A stretch of 64,000 nt of DNA, taken from Streptococcus pasteurianus (lineage in GTDB: Bacteria > Bacillota > Bacilli > Lactobacillales > Streptococcaceae). The notes below the pieces were generated by a model, which saw only the letters and a list, made by a program, of their open reading frames with translations, was not told the DNA's origin and did not search any database. Position 1 is the stretch's first letter. The number at the start of each line of letters is the position of its first letter. Location of the stretch: assembly GCF_004843545.1 (NCBI RefSeq), contig NZ_CP039457.1, positions 586,501-650,500 of the forward strand, given 5' to 3'. Positions 42,628 through 52,404 of this stretch are shown in pieces. The translations under genes were made by a program, and so were the position numbers.

Positions 42628-43551
42628 ATGGTAACAATCAGAGATATTGCAGAACGAACGGGTTATTCTAAAGCGACGGTGTCACGCGTGCTTAACAATC
42701 ATCCTTATGTGTCAGATGACGTGCGTCGAAAAATTCAAGCGGTGATAAAAGAGCTTAATTATACGCCAAATTTGGTCGCAAAAGAATTGAGTGCTGGAAA
42801 GACTAATAAAATTGCGGTTGTTATTCCTCACAATCGTCATCCCTATTTCACTCAGCTATTGAATGGTATGCTAGATGAAAGTAAGAAAACAAACCATAAT
42901 TTGCTTTTACTACATTCGGGCTACAATGAGCTTTCGGAACGTGAGTATTTAGAACAATTGCGTGGTCGTGCTTTTGACGGGCTTATCTTTACGTCACGTG
43001 AATTGCCGATAGAGACCATTGCATCTTATGCACAATACGGTCCCATTCTTTTATGTGAGCCGATTGACAATCCTTTTTTGAAATCAGTCTATGTTGACCG
43101 CTACCAAGCTTATAATGATCTTAATGCCTATTTAGTTGAAACGGGCATTAAATCACCAGCCTATCTTTTTACGAGAGCTGATGAAGCTAGTGCGACTTAT
43201 CGGACAATGGTTTCTGTTTTAGAACATTTTCCGCAATATCAAAATTCAGCTGTTTTTAGTGGCATTTCTAATTTTCAAGACGGTTATAATTGGGCAAAAC
43301 AGCTTACGCAGGATTTTGATGCAATTGTGACGAATGAGGATCAAATGGCTTATGGTGTTATCAAGGCTTTTAAGGATGATGGCAGAGCTTTGCCGTTGAT
43401 TATCGGGCAAGAAAATCAGCATATTAGTGAGTTACTTGGGATTCCGTCAGTAGAGCATTATTCTTATGAACTGGGAAAATTAGCAGTACGTCAGATTTTG
43501 GCTGATGAAAATAATCCCCTTGCCATTCCGTCAAAATTCATTCGACGTTAG
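42628..43551 (+). CDS. LacI/GalR-family transcriptional regulator
   Basis: 307 residues. N-terminal helix-turn-helix VTIRDIAERTGYSKATVSRVLNNHPYVSDD and hinge LNYTPNLVAKELSAGKTNK are canonical; the periplasmic-binding-like effector domain follows (IAVVIPHNRHPYFTQLLNGM near 63, AFDGLIFTSRE near 115, AIVTNEDQMAYGVIKAF near 232). Effector unknown. It probably acts on the palindrome at 41762. Confidence 0.92.
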   Translation: MVTIRDIAERTGYSKATVSRVLNNHPYVSDDVRRKIQAVIKELNYTPNLVAKELSAGKTNKIAVVIPHNRHPYFTQLLNGMLDESKKTNHNLLLLHSGYNELSEREYLEQLRGRAFDGLIFTSRELPIETIASYAQYGPILLCEPIDNPFLKSVYVDRYQAYNDLNAYLVETGIKSPAYLFTRADEASATYRTMVSVLEHFPQYQNSAVFSGISNFQDGYNWAKQLTQDFDAIVTNEDQMAYGVIKAFKDDGRALPLIIGQENQHISELLGIPSVEHYSYELGKLAVRQILADENNPLAIPSKFIRR

Positions 43552-43589
43552 TGTCAAAAGAAATCAGAAAAATTCTCGGAGACTTGCCA

Positions 43590-44384
43590 ATGGAAAATCA
43601 AAAAATTGCAGAAAATCTTAATATCCTTGGTCAATTTTGTGGCAAAAGAGATGTTGAGGAACTTAATCAGAAAAACTTGCATGAAAAATATGGAATAGAA
43701 AAAGTAGATGTTATGGTTCTTTTTGGCGGTAGCATTCTTGCTGGCGGTGATGTACTGGCTAAGGCTATCAAAGATGATATTGCAGAGCATTATATTATTG
43801 TTGGTGGTGAAGGACATACAACGGCTACCTTGAAAGAGCAGATTCACAAAGAATATCCCTTAATTGCCGTAAATAGCTTGACAGAAGCTGAACTTTTTCA
43901 ACAATATCTTTTGACTGTTTATCAAATCCAAGCTGACTATCTTGAAACCAAATCAACAAACTGTGGCAATAATATCACGAATTTGCTCAAATTAATGAAG
44001 AACAAAGGCATTGCCCACCAGAGTATCATTTTATGCCAAGATGCTACTATGCAATATCGTATGGAAGCAACATTACGAAAATACCTTTCAAAAGATACGG
44101 TAGTGATTAATTACGCAGCTTATCGAGCTTACCTGAATTATCAAGATAAACTCACCTACGCAACAAAGATTCATGGCATGTGGGATGTTGACCGCTATAT
44201 CAATTTATTAATGGGTGAGATTCCAAGATTAACAGATAATGAACAAGGTTATGGACCAAATGGAAAGAATTTTCTAGCTCATGTGGATATTCCTAATAGA
44301 GTAGTAGCTGCTTTTGAAGCTCTAAAACCTATTTATGGCAATAACATCAGAAAAGCCAATCCCAAATATTCCTCAGTTTTATAA
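43590..44384 (+). CDS. YdcF-like DUF218 (ElyC/SanA) protein
   Basis: 264-residue cytosolic protein of the DUF218/YdcF family. DVMVLFGGSILAGGDVLAKAI near residue 42, HYIIVGGEGHTTATLKEQI near 72, and ETKSTNCGNNITNLLKLMKNKG near 124 correspond to the conserved DUF218 blocks. Function is not established for this type; YdcF binds S-adenosylmethionine. Start is set at ATG 43590 with GGAGA at 43578; GTG at 43551, overlapping the LacI stop, has no ribosome site. Third gene of the HAD-LacI unit. Confidence 0.8.
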   Translation: MENQKIAENLNILGQFCGKRDVEELNQKNLHEKYGIEKVDVMVLFGGSILAGGDVLAKAIKDDIAEHYIIVGGEGHTTATLKEQIHKEYPLIAVNSLTEAELFQQYLLTVYQIQADYLETKSTNCGNNITNLLKLMKNKGIAHQSIILCQDATMQYRMEATLRKYLSKDTVVINYAAYRAYLNYQDKLTYATKIHGMWDVDRYINLLMGEIPRLTDNEQGYGPNGKNFLAHVDIPNRVVAAFEALKPIYGNNIRKANPKYSSVL

Positions 44385-44399
44385 GTTATAAAATGTTTT

Positions 44400-44424
44400 A
44401 ATTTTCAGAATATTTTGCTATAAT
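44400..44424 (+). promoter_or_regulatory. ridA promoter with CodY box
   Basis: AATTTTCAGAATATT (44400-44414) matches 14 of 15 positions of the CodY consensus and lies directly upstream of the extended -10 TGC-TATAAT (44416-44424). Confidence 0.72.
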
Positions 44425-44455
44425 AGAGCTACTTAATTGAGAGAAGGAGTTTATC

Positions 44456-44836
44456 ATGGCAAAAACAATTCACACAGATAAAGCACCAGCGGCAATTGGA
44501 CCTTATGTTCAAGGAAAGGTCGTTGGTAATTTCCTATTTGCTTCAGGTCAAGTGCCTTTGTCACCTGAAACTGGTGAAATTATCGGAACAACTATTCAAG
44601 AACAAACTAAGCAAGTTCTTAAAAATATTTCTGCTATTCTTGCGGAAGCAGGCACAGATTTTGACCATGTGGTTAAGACAACTTGTTTCCTTAGTGATAT
44701 GAATGATTTTGTACCGTTTAACGACGTTTACGCTACGGCATTTAAGGCTGATTTTCCAGCACGTTCAGCAGTAGAAGTCGCTCGTTTGCCAAAAGACGTC
44801 AAAGTTGAAATCGAAGTCATTGCTTATCTTGACTAA
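44456..44836 (+). CDS. ridA: RidA-family 2-iminoacid deaminase
   Basis: Hydrolyses reactive 2-imino acids released by PLP dehydratases such as IlvA, protecting PLP enzymes. 126 residues, family length: APAAIGPYVQGKVVGNFLFASGQVPL near 10, KNISAILAEAGTDFDHVVKTTCFL near 57, and the substrate Arg/Glu in PARSAVEVARLPKDVKVEIEVIA near 102. Ribosome site GAAGGAG. Monocistronic. The CodY box ties it to branched-chain amino acid supply. Confidence 0.95.
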   Translation: MAKTIHTDKAPAAIGPYVQGKVVGNFLFASGQVPLSPETGEIIGTTIQEQTKQVLKNISAILAEAGTDFDHVVKTTCFLSDMNDFVPFNDVYATAFKADFPARSAVEVARLPKDVKVEIEVIAYLD

Positions 44837-44895
44837 TTTTATTTTGGGCTTAAGTTTGAACTGGTAGCAGTTGATTTCTGCCTACGCTAACAAAG

Positions 44896-44933
44896 AAACT
44901 CCCGCTTAGTTAGAAGCTAAGCAGGAGTTTTTT
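44896..44933. terminator. Bidirectional terminator between ridA and the activase genes
   Basis: AACTCC-C-GCTTAG / CTAAGC-A-GGAGTT stem, A-run on the left, T-run on the right. The minus-strand gene's stop codon (44908-44906) lies inside the stem. Confidence 0.88.
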
Positions 44934-47533
44934 GTGTTAATTAGCGCTTGTGAGTGTTGCTTTTTGCATTTTTTTGCAGTTGTCATCATCAAGCGAATGC
45001 GGTTTAATTGGTTAACTTCTGATGAACCTGGGTCGTAATCGATTGGAGTAATATTAGCAGCCTTGTATTGACGACGAAGTTCTTTAACCATACCTTTACC
45101 AACGATGTGGTTTGGTAAACAACCGAATGGTTGGAGACAGACAATATTTTTAACATCATTGTTGAGCAATTCAATCATTTCACCTGTTAGGAACCAACCT
45201 TCACCAGTGTGGTTACCAATTGAAATAATCTTAGAAGCACCTTCGGCAATGTCATAGATAGACTCAATGCCTTCAAAGCGTTCAGATTTTTCAAGGGCTT
45301 TATTCATTGGTTTTTCAAGGAGATTAATGGCATCAATACCAAGCTTAGCGAAGCGTTTAGCTTTTTGGCTCATATTAAGCTCGTCAGCTTTCCAAATTTG
45401 GTTGAAAAGTGAATAATTCATAAAACCAATAAGGTCAGGAACAACAGCTTCACCGCCTTCATTTTCAATGATAGAAACGATGTCGTTGTTAGCTGTTGGA
45501 GCGTATTTGACAAGGATTTCTCCAACGACACCGACACGAGGTTTTTGTCCGAAATCAACGGTTTCAAGGCTATCAAACTCTTTGATGATACGTTTCATGT
45601 TATGATTAAATTCAAAATATGAACCTGACATCACATTTTTACGAGCAATTTCAAGCCATTTGTCATAAAGGGCGTTAGCAGAACCCGGAACAGCTTCGTA
45701 TGGGCGAACACGATAGAGCACACGTTCGAATAAATCACCATACAAAACGCTGATGAGTAGGCGTTTGACGAATGAATAAGTGAGGCTCCAACCTGGTGTT
45801 TCTTCGGTACCTTGATTTCCCATAGAAATGGAAACCACAGGAACTTGAGGGAAGCCAGCGTCTTTCAGAGCTTTACGTAAAAGTGGAATGTAGTTAGTTG
45901 CACGGCAACCACCACCAGTTTGGGTCATCATAACGCTGGTATTATCAAGGTCATATTTGCCGCTTTGAAGAGCTTCAATCAATTGACCGATAGAAATGAT
46001 AGCAGGGTAGCAGGCGTCATTATGGACGAATTTCAACCCGACTTCAACGGCTTTTCTGTCCATTGCAGGTAAAATGACAACGTTGTAGCCAGCATGTTTG
46101 AAGGCTTCTTCGATAAGACCATTTTGGTGAATTGGAGAAAGCATTGGCATAAGAAGCGTGTGTGTCTTTTTCATTTCTTTAGTAAAGACAGGTTCTTTGG
46201 GTTCTTCTTCCTCATCGAATTGGTTATCAAATTGTGGTGCTTGATTGAAAATGTGGTCAAGATTAGCTTTTTTGAATTTTTTATCACGTTCTTCAACGGC
46301 AGCTTTGAGGGAACGGAGACGAATTCGGATAGCACCGAGGTTACTACCTTCGTCAATTTTGAGTACGGTATATAGTTTGTTGTGACCACGCATGATTTCT
46401 TCGACTTGGTCAGTTGTTACCGCGTCAAGTCCGCAACCAAAGCTGTTTAGTTGAACAAGCTCAAGGTTTGGATTTTTAGAAACCACCTTGGCAGCCGCAT
46501 AAAGGCGAGAATGGTAAACCCATTGGTTCACAACACGAAGTCCTGAAACTTCTTCAAGACCAGCTACCATATCTTCTGTCAAAACATGGAAGCCTTCTTG
46601 CGTGATGATATTGGCAATACCATGGTTGATTTCAGGGTCGAGGTGATATGGACGACCTGAAAGGACAATAGCCTTTTCACCTTTGAGAGCAAGAGTAGAT
46701 AAGAGTTCATCAGCTTTATCTTGCAAATCTTGTTTGAAATCAGCTAGCGCTTGATAGCCATGTTCAACAGCATTTTGAATATCTTCAGCTGTAATATCTT
46801 CGTATTTGCTGAAAGCTTTAATCAATGATTTTACAACAGATTCGTGGTCAGCCAAGTTAACAAAGGGATGGAAATATTTCACCTCACCATTACGGATAGG
46901 GTCCATATTTTTTTCGATAACTTCTGGGTAACTTTGAACGATTGGGCAGTTGTAGTGATTAGGCGCTTTGCTATTTTCGATTTGTTCGTAAATAACACTT
47001 GGGTAGAAAATAGCGTCAACTTTTCGGTCAATCAAACTTTGAATGTGTCCATGTACCATTTTGGCAGGATAACAAACGGTATCACTAGGAATAGTTTCAA
47101 TCCCTTTTTCAAATAATTTTTTATCAGATTTTGGTGAAAGTTGAACACGGAAACCAAGGTCTGTTAAAATAGTGTGCCAAAGTGGGTAATTTTCATACAT
47201 GTTAAGCACACGAGGAACACCGATAATGCCGTGTACAGCATCTCGTTTAGTAAGTGCTTTGAACTTAAAGAGTTTTTTATATTTATAATCAACGAGGTTT
47301 TCTTTTTGATTGCTGCGGTCAAATTTGATTTTAGTGACTTTTTCAGCTCCGCGTTCACAACGGTTACCAGTGACAAATTTTGAGCCATCGTTGAAAATCG
47401 TCACCGTCAATGCGCAGTTGTTTTCACAAAGTCCGCAACGTGTGAATTCTTTTTGGGTTGTGAAATGATCTAGTTCGTCAAGCCCCATTAAGCTTGATTT
47501 GGCACGATTATGTTCAAGTAATGTTTCGGTCAT
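44906..47533 (-). CDS. 2-hydroxyacyl-CoA dehydratase / activase-related protein, DUF2229 type
   Basis: 875 residues. It matches the C-terminal part of the large activase-related proteins (BcrAD/BadFG-DUF2229): an N-terminal cysteine cluster FTRCGLCENNCALTV near 30, GVPRVLNMYENYPLWHTIL near 104, SGRPYHLDPEINHGI near 295, LNSFGCGLDAVT near 365, QTGGGCRATNYIPLL near 545 and LQPFGCLPNHIVGKG near 808, rich in likely Fe-S Cys. In many Firmicutes it is fused to the ATPase encoded just upstream; here they are two genes. No dehydratase alpha/beta genes are nearby, so the partner and substrate are unknown. The last dozen residues are encoded by the terminator. Confidence 0.8.
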   Translation of the reverse strand: MTETLLEHNRAKSSLMGLDELDHFTTQKEFTRCGLCENNCALTVTIFNDGSKFVTGNRCERGAEKVTKIKFDRSNQKENLVDYKYKKLFKFKALTKRDAVHGIIGVPRVLNMYENYPLWHTILTDLGFRVQLSPKSDKKLFEKGIETIPSDTVCYPAKMVHGHIQSLIDRKVDAIFYPSVIYEQIENSKAPNHYNCPIVQSYPEVIEKNMDPIRNGEVKYFHPFVNLADHESVVKSLIKAFSKYEDITAEDIQNAVEHGYQALADFKQDLQDKADELLSTLALKGEKAIVLSGRPYHLDPEINHGIANIITQEGFHVLTEDMVAGLEEVSGLRVVNQWVYHSRLYAAAKVVSKNPNLELVQLNSFGCGLDAVTTDQVEEIMRGHNKLYTVLKIDEGSNLGAIRIRLRSLKAAVEERDKKFKKANLDHIFNQAPQFDNQFDEEEEPKEPVFTKEMKKTHTLLMPMLSPIHQNGLIEEAFKHAGYNVVILPAMDRKAVEVGLKFVHNDACYPAIISIGQLIEALQSGKYDLDNTSVMMTQTGGGCRATNYIPLLRKALKDAGFPQVPVVSISMGNQGTEETPGWSLTYSFVKRLLISVLYGDLFERVLYRVRPYEAVPGSANALYDKWLEIARKNVMSGSYFEFNHNMKRIIKEFDSLETVDFGQKPRVGVVGEILVKYAPTANNDIVSIIENEGGEAVVPDLIGFMNYSLFNQIWKADELNMSQKAKRFAKLGIDAINLLEKPMNKALEKSERFEGIESIYDIAEGASKIISIGNHTGEGWFLTGEMIELLNNDVKNIVCLQPFGCLPNHIVGKGMVKELRRQYKAANITPIDYDPGSSEVNQLNRIRLMMTTAKKCKKQHSQALINTKNSCLASN

Positions 47534-47548
47534 GCTTCTCTCCTTTTA

Positions 47549-49324
47549 CTAGACTGTTGCCATTTCAACGGCAGGTGCTTGAGCGGTTTCGTCTTCGTAT
47601 TTTTCTTGGGCAATAATGGCGCAGCCGTAAGCTCCCATTAGACCAGCAATACTTGGACGAACAACTTCGCGTTCACTGACCAATTCAAAGGCACGGAGCA
47701 CCGCTTCATTGTAGAAAGTACCGCCTTGGACAACAATTTTTTCACCTAAATCTTCAGGACGTTTGAGTTTAATAACCTTATAAAGCGCATTTTTGATAAC
47801 AGAATAGGAAAGTCCTGCAGAAATATCAGCAACAGTAGCGCCTTCTTTTTGCACTTGTTTGACTTTTGAGTTCATGAACACTGTACATTTTGAACCGAGG
47901 TCAACAGGGTGTTCAGCTAGTAAAGCAACTTGTGCAAAGTCTTTAACGTCGTATTTAAGTGATTTGGCAAAGGTTTCGATGAAAGAACCACAACCAGATG
48001 AACAAGCTTCGTTCAATTGAATACTTGAGAGGGCGCCGTCTTGAACGCTCATAGCTTTCATATCTTGCCCACCAATATCGAGGATGAAATCAACACCAGG
48101 GTTGAAGTAATTAGCGGCTTTGAAGTGAGCAACGGTTTCGACTTCACCATAGTCAACGTGTAAGGCTGCTTTAATCAAATTTTCACCATAACCTGTTACG
48201 CAAGAGCGTGCGATAAAGGCTGTGTCTGGTAATTGGCGATAAACTTCTTTAAGAATTTCGATAACATTTTCAAGTGGTTGCCCTTGGTTGTTGCCATAGT
48301 GTTGGAATAAAATGGCACCTTCGGGATCAGTCAAGACAACCTTTGAGGTTGTTGAACCCGCATCAATTCCTAGAAAGACTGGACCAGAAGCTTTGGCAAT
48401 ATCTTTATATTCAACACTTGCTTCATTGTGGCGAGCGCGCCAAGCGTCTAATTCAGCTTGGTCTTTGAAAAGAACATCTAGTGTATTTTTAGGAACTAGC
48501 GATTTTGAAGTGTTATTTTCAAGGTTATGAATGATTTCTGATAGTGCTAATTGCGCTTGGTCTTCATCTAAGGCAGCTCCCATGGCAACGAAAAGTTGCG
48601 GATTTTCAGGGAAAATAACATTTTCTGGTTTAATATTGAGTGTTTCAATGAAACGTTGACGAAGTTCACTCATAAAGAACAACGGTCCGCCAAGAAAGGC
48701 AATATTTCCAGAAATTTTACGCCCTGAAGCCAAACCAGCAATGGTTTGATTAACAACGGCTTGGAAAATAGAAGCCGCAATGTCCTCTTTACGAGCCCCT
48801 TCATTAATCAATGGTTGGACGTCTGTTTTGGCAAATACCCCACAACGACTGGCGATTGGGTAAATCGTTTCGTAGCCTTTGGCTAATTCATTAACGCCGT
48901 TGGCATCTGTTTTCAAAAGCTCTGCCATTTGGTCAATGAAAGCTCCTGTACCACCAGCGCATGTTCCATTCATGCGCTGTTCAAGAGCATCACCAAAGAA
49001 TGTCATCTTAGCATCTTCACCACCAAGTTCGATAACAACATCGGTTTGTGGAATGAATTTTTCAACGGTAGTGGTAGCGGCAATAACTTCCTGAACAAAT
49101 GGAATTTTTGCCACATCTGCCAAACCCATTCCCCCTGAACCTGTGATAGCAATACTGACTGCTTGGTCGCCGATTTCTGAAATAGCTTCCTTTAAAACTT
49201 TAATTGTTGCTGTTTTGACATCTGAAAAGTGACGTTCATAACGTGAGAATAATAATTGATAGTTATCGTCGAAGATGACAACTTTAACAGTTGTCGATCC
49301 GACATCTATACCTGCTTTATACAT
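47549..49324 (-). CDS. BadF/BcrA-family ATPase, tandem activase domains
   Basis: 591 residues with two ASKHA ATPase domains, each like HgdC, the ATP-driven electron-donating activator of 2-hydroxyacyl-CoA dehydratases. First domain: [17 protein letters not shown] at the N-terminus and the cluster region [14 protein letters not shown] near 123. Second: [19 protein letters not shown] near 313 and [14 protein letters not shown] near 435. The Cys in each repeat would hold a shared [4Fe-4S] cluster. It ends 16 bases before the next gene, so both form one operon. Divergent from a TetR regulator. Confidence 0.82.
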   Translation of the reverse strand: MYKAGIDVGSTTVKVVIFDDNYQLLFSRYERHFSDVKTATIKVLKEAISEIGDQAVSIAITGSGGMGLADVAKIPFVQEVIAATTTVEKFIPQTDVVIELGGEDAKMTFFGDALEQRMNGTCAGGTGAFIDQMAELLKTDANGVNELAKGYETIYPIASRCGVFAKTDVQPLINEGARKEDIAASIFQAVVNQTIAGLASGRKISGNIAFLGGPLFFMSELRQRFIETLNIKPENVIFPENPQLFVAMGAALDEDQAQLALSEIIHNLENNTSKSLVPKNTLDVLFKDQAELDAWRARHNEASVEYKDIAKASGPVFLGIDAGSTTSKVVLTDPEGAILFQHYGNNQGQPLENVIEILKEVYRQLPDTAFIARSCVTGYGENLIKAALHVDYGEVETVAHFKAANYFNPGVDFILDIGGQDMKAMSVQDGALSSIQLNEACSSGCGSFIETFAKSLKYDVKDFAQVALLAEHPVDLGSKCTVFMNSKVKQVQKEGATVADISAGLSYSVIKNALYKVIKLKRPEDLGEKIVVQGGTFYNEAVLRAFELVSEREVVRPSIAGLMGAYGCAIIAQEKYEDETAQAPAVEMATV

Positions 49325-49450
49325 ATAATAAAATACTAAAAGTGTTAGAGGGCGGTGGGAGTGAGATGAAAATCGAATTTCTTAGAAAATTTTCCCCCTT
49401 ATCCACGCAAATAGGTCTTTAACACTATTTTTTCCTTTCTTTGTTTTACC

Positions 49451-49594
49451 TAACACAGTGTTACATTGCCAACAATCTGTTGCTTATTCAACAAACCGTT
49501 TGCTATAATAGTATTATAGAATACTTATTGTCAAATTCAATCGCTAATTTTTTAAGTTGTGTTGTTTAAACAACACATGTTCAACAAACTGTTG
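49451..49594. promoter_or_regulatory. TetR operator array in the divergent promoter region
   Basis: TAACAC-A-GTGTTA (49451-49463); CAACA-ATC-TGTTG (49470-49482); a degenerate CAACA-AAC-CGTTT (49489-49501); the 20-bp perfect palindrome TGTGTTGTTTAAACAACACA (49558-49577); and CAACA-AAC-TGTTG (49582-49594), the last directly before the TetR ribosome site. A TATAAT-like -10 (GCTATAATAG, 49502-49511) sits in the middle. The shared half-site is TGTTG. Confidence 0.7.
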
Positions 49595-49616
49595 TTTATC
49601 TTGGAGGAATAAACTA

Positions 49617-50228
49617 ATGAAATTTACAGATATTCGTTATTTAAGAACTGAGAAATTGATTTTTGATGCTTTTGCCAAACTACTCAGCGAAAAACCTTAC
49701 GAAAAAATTACAGTGCAAGATATTGCTGACGAAGCGATGATTAACCGTGCTACTTTTTATGCTCATTATGCTGATAAAGATGAATTACAGAAAGGAATTC
49801 AACAGCAGGTGTTGGGAGAAATGTCTGCGATGATTGATGGTGCCCAAATAACAAATGGTAATCGTGTGAAGGTAAAAAGAGCTGAAAAACTACTAGCTGA
49901 TTTTTACCATGATTTGGAGAAAAATTCCGCTATTGCTAAAATAGTTTTGCGCAGTATTTCACAGGAAATCATGCAAGAAAAATTTGGTACTTTGTTACAC
50001 GAAAAATATGATCATCTGCTTGCTAAGCTGAATGTTACAGAATCTGGCGAGCAGGTTCCGACAGAATTTATCGTTGCCTACCTAACCAGTATCTTCACAG
50101 GAACCTTGTTATGGTGGATAAAATCAGATTTTGCTATGCCAGCTAAGGAATTGGCACGTTTGGTACTTACACTTATTAGTAATGGTCACTTAACCGTCAT
50201 GGGAGTCATTATTGATCGGGAGGACTAA
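49617..50228 (+). CDS. TetR/AcrR-family regulator
   Basis: 203 residues. The N-terminal helix-turn-helix is clear: RTEKLIFDAFAKLLSEKPYEKI then TVQDIADEAMINRATFYAHYADKDEL (residues 10-60). The C-terminal ligand/dimer domain ends with LLWWIKSDFAMPAKELARLV, the TetR_C_7/DhaS-type motif. The start at 49617 has GGAGG at 49603; an upstream open frame runs over operators. It faces the activase operon and likely controls it. Confidence 0.9.
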   Translation: MKFTDIRYLRTEKLIFDAFAKLLSEKPYEKITVQDIADEAMINRATFYAHYADKDELQKGIQQQVLGEMSAMIDGAQITNGNRVKVKRAEKLLADFYHDLEKNSAIAKIVLRSISQEIMQEKFGTLLHEKYDHLLAKLNVTESGEQVPTEFIVAYLTSIFTGTLLWWIKSDFAMPAKELARLVLTLISNGHLTVMGVIIDRED

Positions 50229-50266
50229 CACAAAAAGCTGAGAAATCAGTTTTTTTATTTTTATTT

Positions 50267-50275
50267 TGTTATAAT
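50267..50275 (+). promoter_or_regulatory. Extended -10 promoter of the DUF1003 gene
   Basis: TGT then TATAAT (50270-50275), preceded by a T-rich tract after a short CTGA-GAAA-TCAG hairpin ending tetR. Confidence 0.55.
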
Positions 50276-50300
50276 GGGAGGAAATAGAAAGAGTGAATTT

Positions 50301-51059
50301 ATGAATGATGAAAAGCTAATTTGTGATGGTATTGATCATCAGTTGTACCCAATGGTAGAGGGAGTATTTCTCTCTGAGTTGGATGTTCGTTTGCGTAATC
50401 TTATTAAGAAAAAACATCCTGAATTAAAGGAAAATGATTTTATTAGCAATAAAAATTTAACACATTACCGTGTGTTATTTCTGGATGAAATGGTTAATAA
50501 AGCAAATCGGAAGAATGATTTTATCCGTGAATTAGTTTACGATGTATCTAAGGATAACCGTTATACTGCATTGGATGTTCAAGGTCAATTGGATAAAAAA
50601 CTGACTTTTGGTCAACGAATCGCTGATGATGTAGCACGTTTTGGTGGTTCATGGACATTTATCATTTCATTTATTGTTTTTATGGTGATTTGGATGGCAG
50701 TAAATGTTATCAAGCCTTTTGGAATTGCTTTTGATCAGTATCCGTTTATTTTGCTGAATTTAGCCTTATCAACAATTGCAGCTATTCAGGCACCTTTGAT
50801 TATGATGAGTCAAAATCGAGCTTCAGAATATGACCGCCTACAAGCTAAAAATGATTATAATGTTAATAAAGTTTCAGAGGAAGGTATTCGACTGTTACAT
50901 GCGAAGCTTGACCATTTGGTCCAACAAGATCAATCAGATTTGTTAGAAATTCAAAAACTACAAACAGAAATGTTAGCGTCTCTTACTAATCAAGTTATTG
51001 AATTGCAAGAGCAAAATAAAGAATTGCTTGAAGAAATGAATAAAATAACACTAAAATAG
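50301..51059 (+). CDS. DUF1003 membrane protein
   Basis: 252 residues. FGQRIADDVARFGGSWTFII near 107 and FDQYPFILLNLALSTIAAIQAPLIMMSQNRASEYDR near 151 are the DUF1003 core with two membrane segments; the C-terminal 80 residues form a coiled coil (LHAKLDHLVQQDQSDLLEIQ). The family lacks a firm function; some members are linked to cyclic-nucleotide or stress regulation. Start at 50301 with AGAAAGAG; an ATG at 50274 lies in the -10 and is rejected. Confidence 0.85.
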   Translation: MNDEKLICDGIDHQLYPMVEGVFLSELDVRLRNLIKKKHPELKENDFISNKNLTHYRVLFLDEMVNKANRKNDFIRELVYDVSKDNRYTALDVQGQLDKKLTFGQRIADDVARFGGSWTFIISFIVFMVIWMAVNVIKPFGIAFDQYPFILLNLALSTIAAIQAPLIMMSQNRASEYDRLQAKNDYNVNKVSEEGIRLLHAKLDHLVQQDQSDLLEIQKLQTEMLASLTNQVIELQEQNKELLEEMNKITLK

Positions 51060-51092
51060 AAATAAGCCAATGTGTTTTAAGAGAGGACGAAT

Positions 51093-52314
51093 ATGAAAAA
51101 TGGTATAGTAATGACCTTATTTACGCTATTGATGGTATTAGCGATGTTTCTATTATTCTATTTTATTTATGATGTCAAACCTGGTAATATGAAGAAAAAT
51201 TTTACCTATTCAAAAAAAGTTATTAGTAATCCCTTGATGGGATACGCACCTGCTGCAATGGAAGAAATAGTGGCGGATGATGTTACCCTTCTTTATGTGG
51301 ACATTACTTGGCGAGAATTAGAGCCTAAAGAAGGTATTAGGAGATTGGTATGATTCAGATTGTGGAAAAGGTTTTTCGCCGAACTATAATAGTGAAGAAT
51401 TAATTACTGCCTATGAAAAAACTATTCAAGCAATGGGAGATCGTTGGGGGGATGAGGAATTGATAAGTTTTATTGAATTAGGTGGATTAGGACATTGGGG
51501 AGAATGGCATGTTGATAGTACCGCGGGTGTTCGTCAATTGCCAGACGAATCTGTTCGTGAGCGGTATGTCGTGCCTTGGTTATCAGCTTTTCCGAATGCC
51601 AATTTACTCATGCGTCGGCCGTTTAGAATAGCGAGTGAAAATGATTTAGGGTTGTATAATGACATGGCTGGAAATTGTGAAGCAACTCAAGAATGGCTAG
51701 ATTGGATTGATTCAGGAGGCATCTATTCAGAAACGGGAGAAAACGATTTAGTAATGATGTCTGATGCTTGGCAAACAGCACCAATTGGTGGTGAATTAAC
51801 AAGTTCAGATAGCTTAAGTAGCCTTTTAGGAGATAAACTTTCACAGACGACAAGTTTAGTAGCTCAGTCACATACAACATTTTTAGGACCAAAAGTTGCC
51901 GAAGATATTGGTGACAATAAGACTGGCTATAATGAACTATTAAAAAATATGGGGTATCGTTTATGGGTAACATCTGCAAGCATCAAGCAAGAGTCAACGC
52001 AAAAAGTTGTTCTTAATATTACCTTAAAAAATTCAGGAGTTGCACCATTTTATCGAAATTGGACGACTTATGTTTATTTAAAAAACAAAGGTACCAATCG
52101 TATTAAAAGGATTAAACTAGATTTAAATGTAGCTAAAATTCTTCCTAATGAAGAGAAATCCATACCTATTGAACTTCCTATAAGTAATGTAAAGAAGTTA
52201 CGGGAAAATTATAGTATCTCTTTAGGGATTGTAGATCCCATGACAAATAAAAATGCGATTCACTTTGCAGTATCTGGACAAGAAACTGCTGATACATTGC
52301 TTTTGTTTGATTAG
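51093..52314 (+). pseudogene. Broken DUF4874/DUF4832-type exported glycosidase-like gene
   Basis: N-terminal piece 51093-51353: a membrane anchor (VMTLFTLLMVLAMFLLFYFIY) and SNPLMGYAP..LYVDITWRELEPKEGI, the DUF4874 start. C-terminal piece from 51343: DWYDSDCGKGFSPNYNSEEL, then ELGGLGHWGEWHVDS and RRPFRIASENDLG, the DUF4832 region. The two frames differ by one base and several dozen residues expected between PKEGI and DWYDS are missing, so a deletion with frameshift has broken it. ATG 51433 would start only a truncated 293-residue product. Family members are predicted TIM-barrel carbohydrate-active proteins. It lies just before the Pel operon. Confidence 0.75.
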
Positions 52315-52372
52315 TAAAAGTAAGTATAAAAATCCAGAAGAACAATATGTCAAATTTTAATCTAATAATTGA

Positions 52373-52404
52373 AGACAAATCACATTTTGGGGATTTGTCT
52401 TTTT
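52373..52404 (+). terminator. Terminator after the broken DUF4832 gene
   Basis: AGACAAAT-12-ATTTGTCT with a five-T tail. An apparent 63-codon frame starting at 52369 begins inside this hairpin. Confidence 0.8.

Noticed and set aside
49557..49616. 20-residue N-terminal extension of the TetR regulator
   Set aside because: It would be encoded by the operator palindromes; ATG 49617 has a strong GGAGG site.
50274..50300. Upstream ATG for the DUF1003 gene
   Set aside because: It overlaps the TATAAT -10, so the transcript would not contain it.
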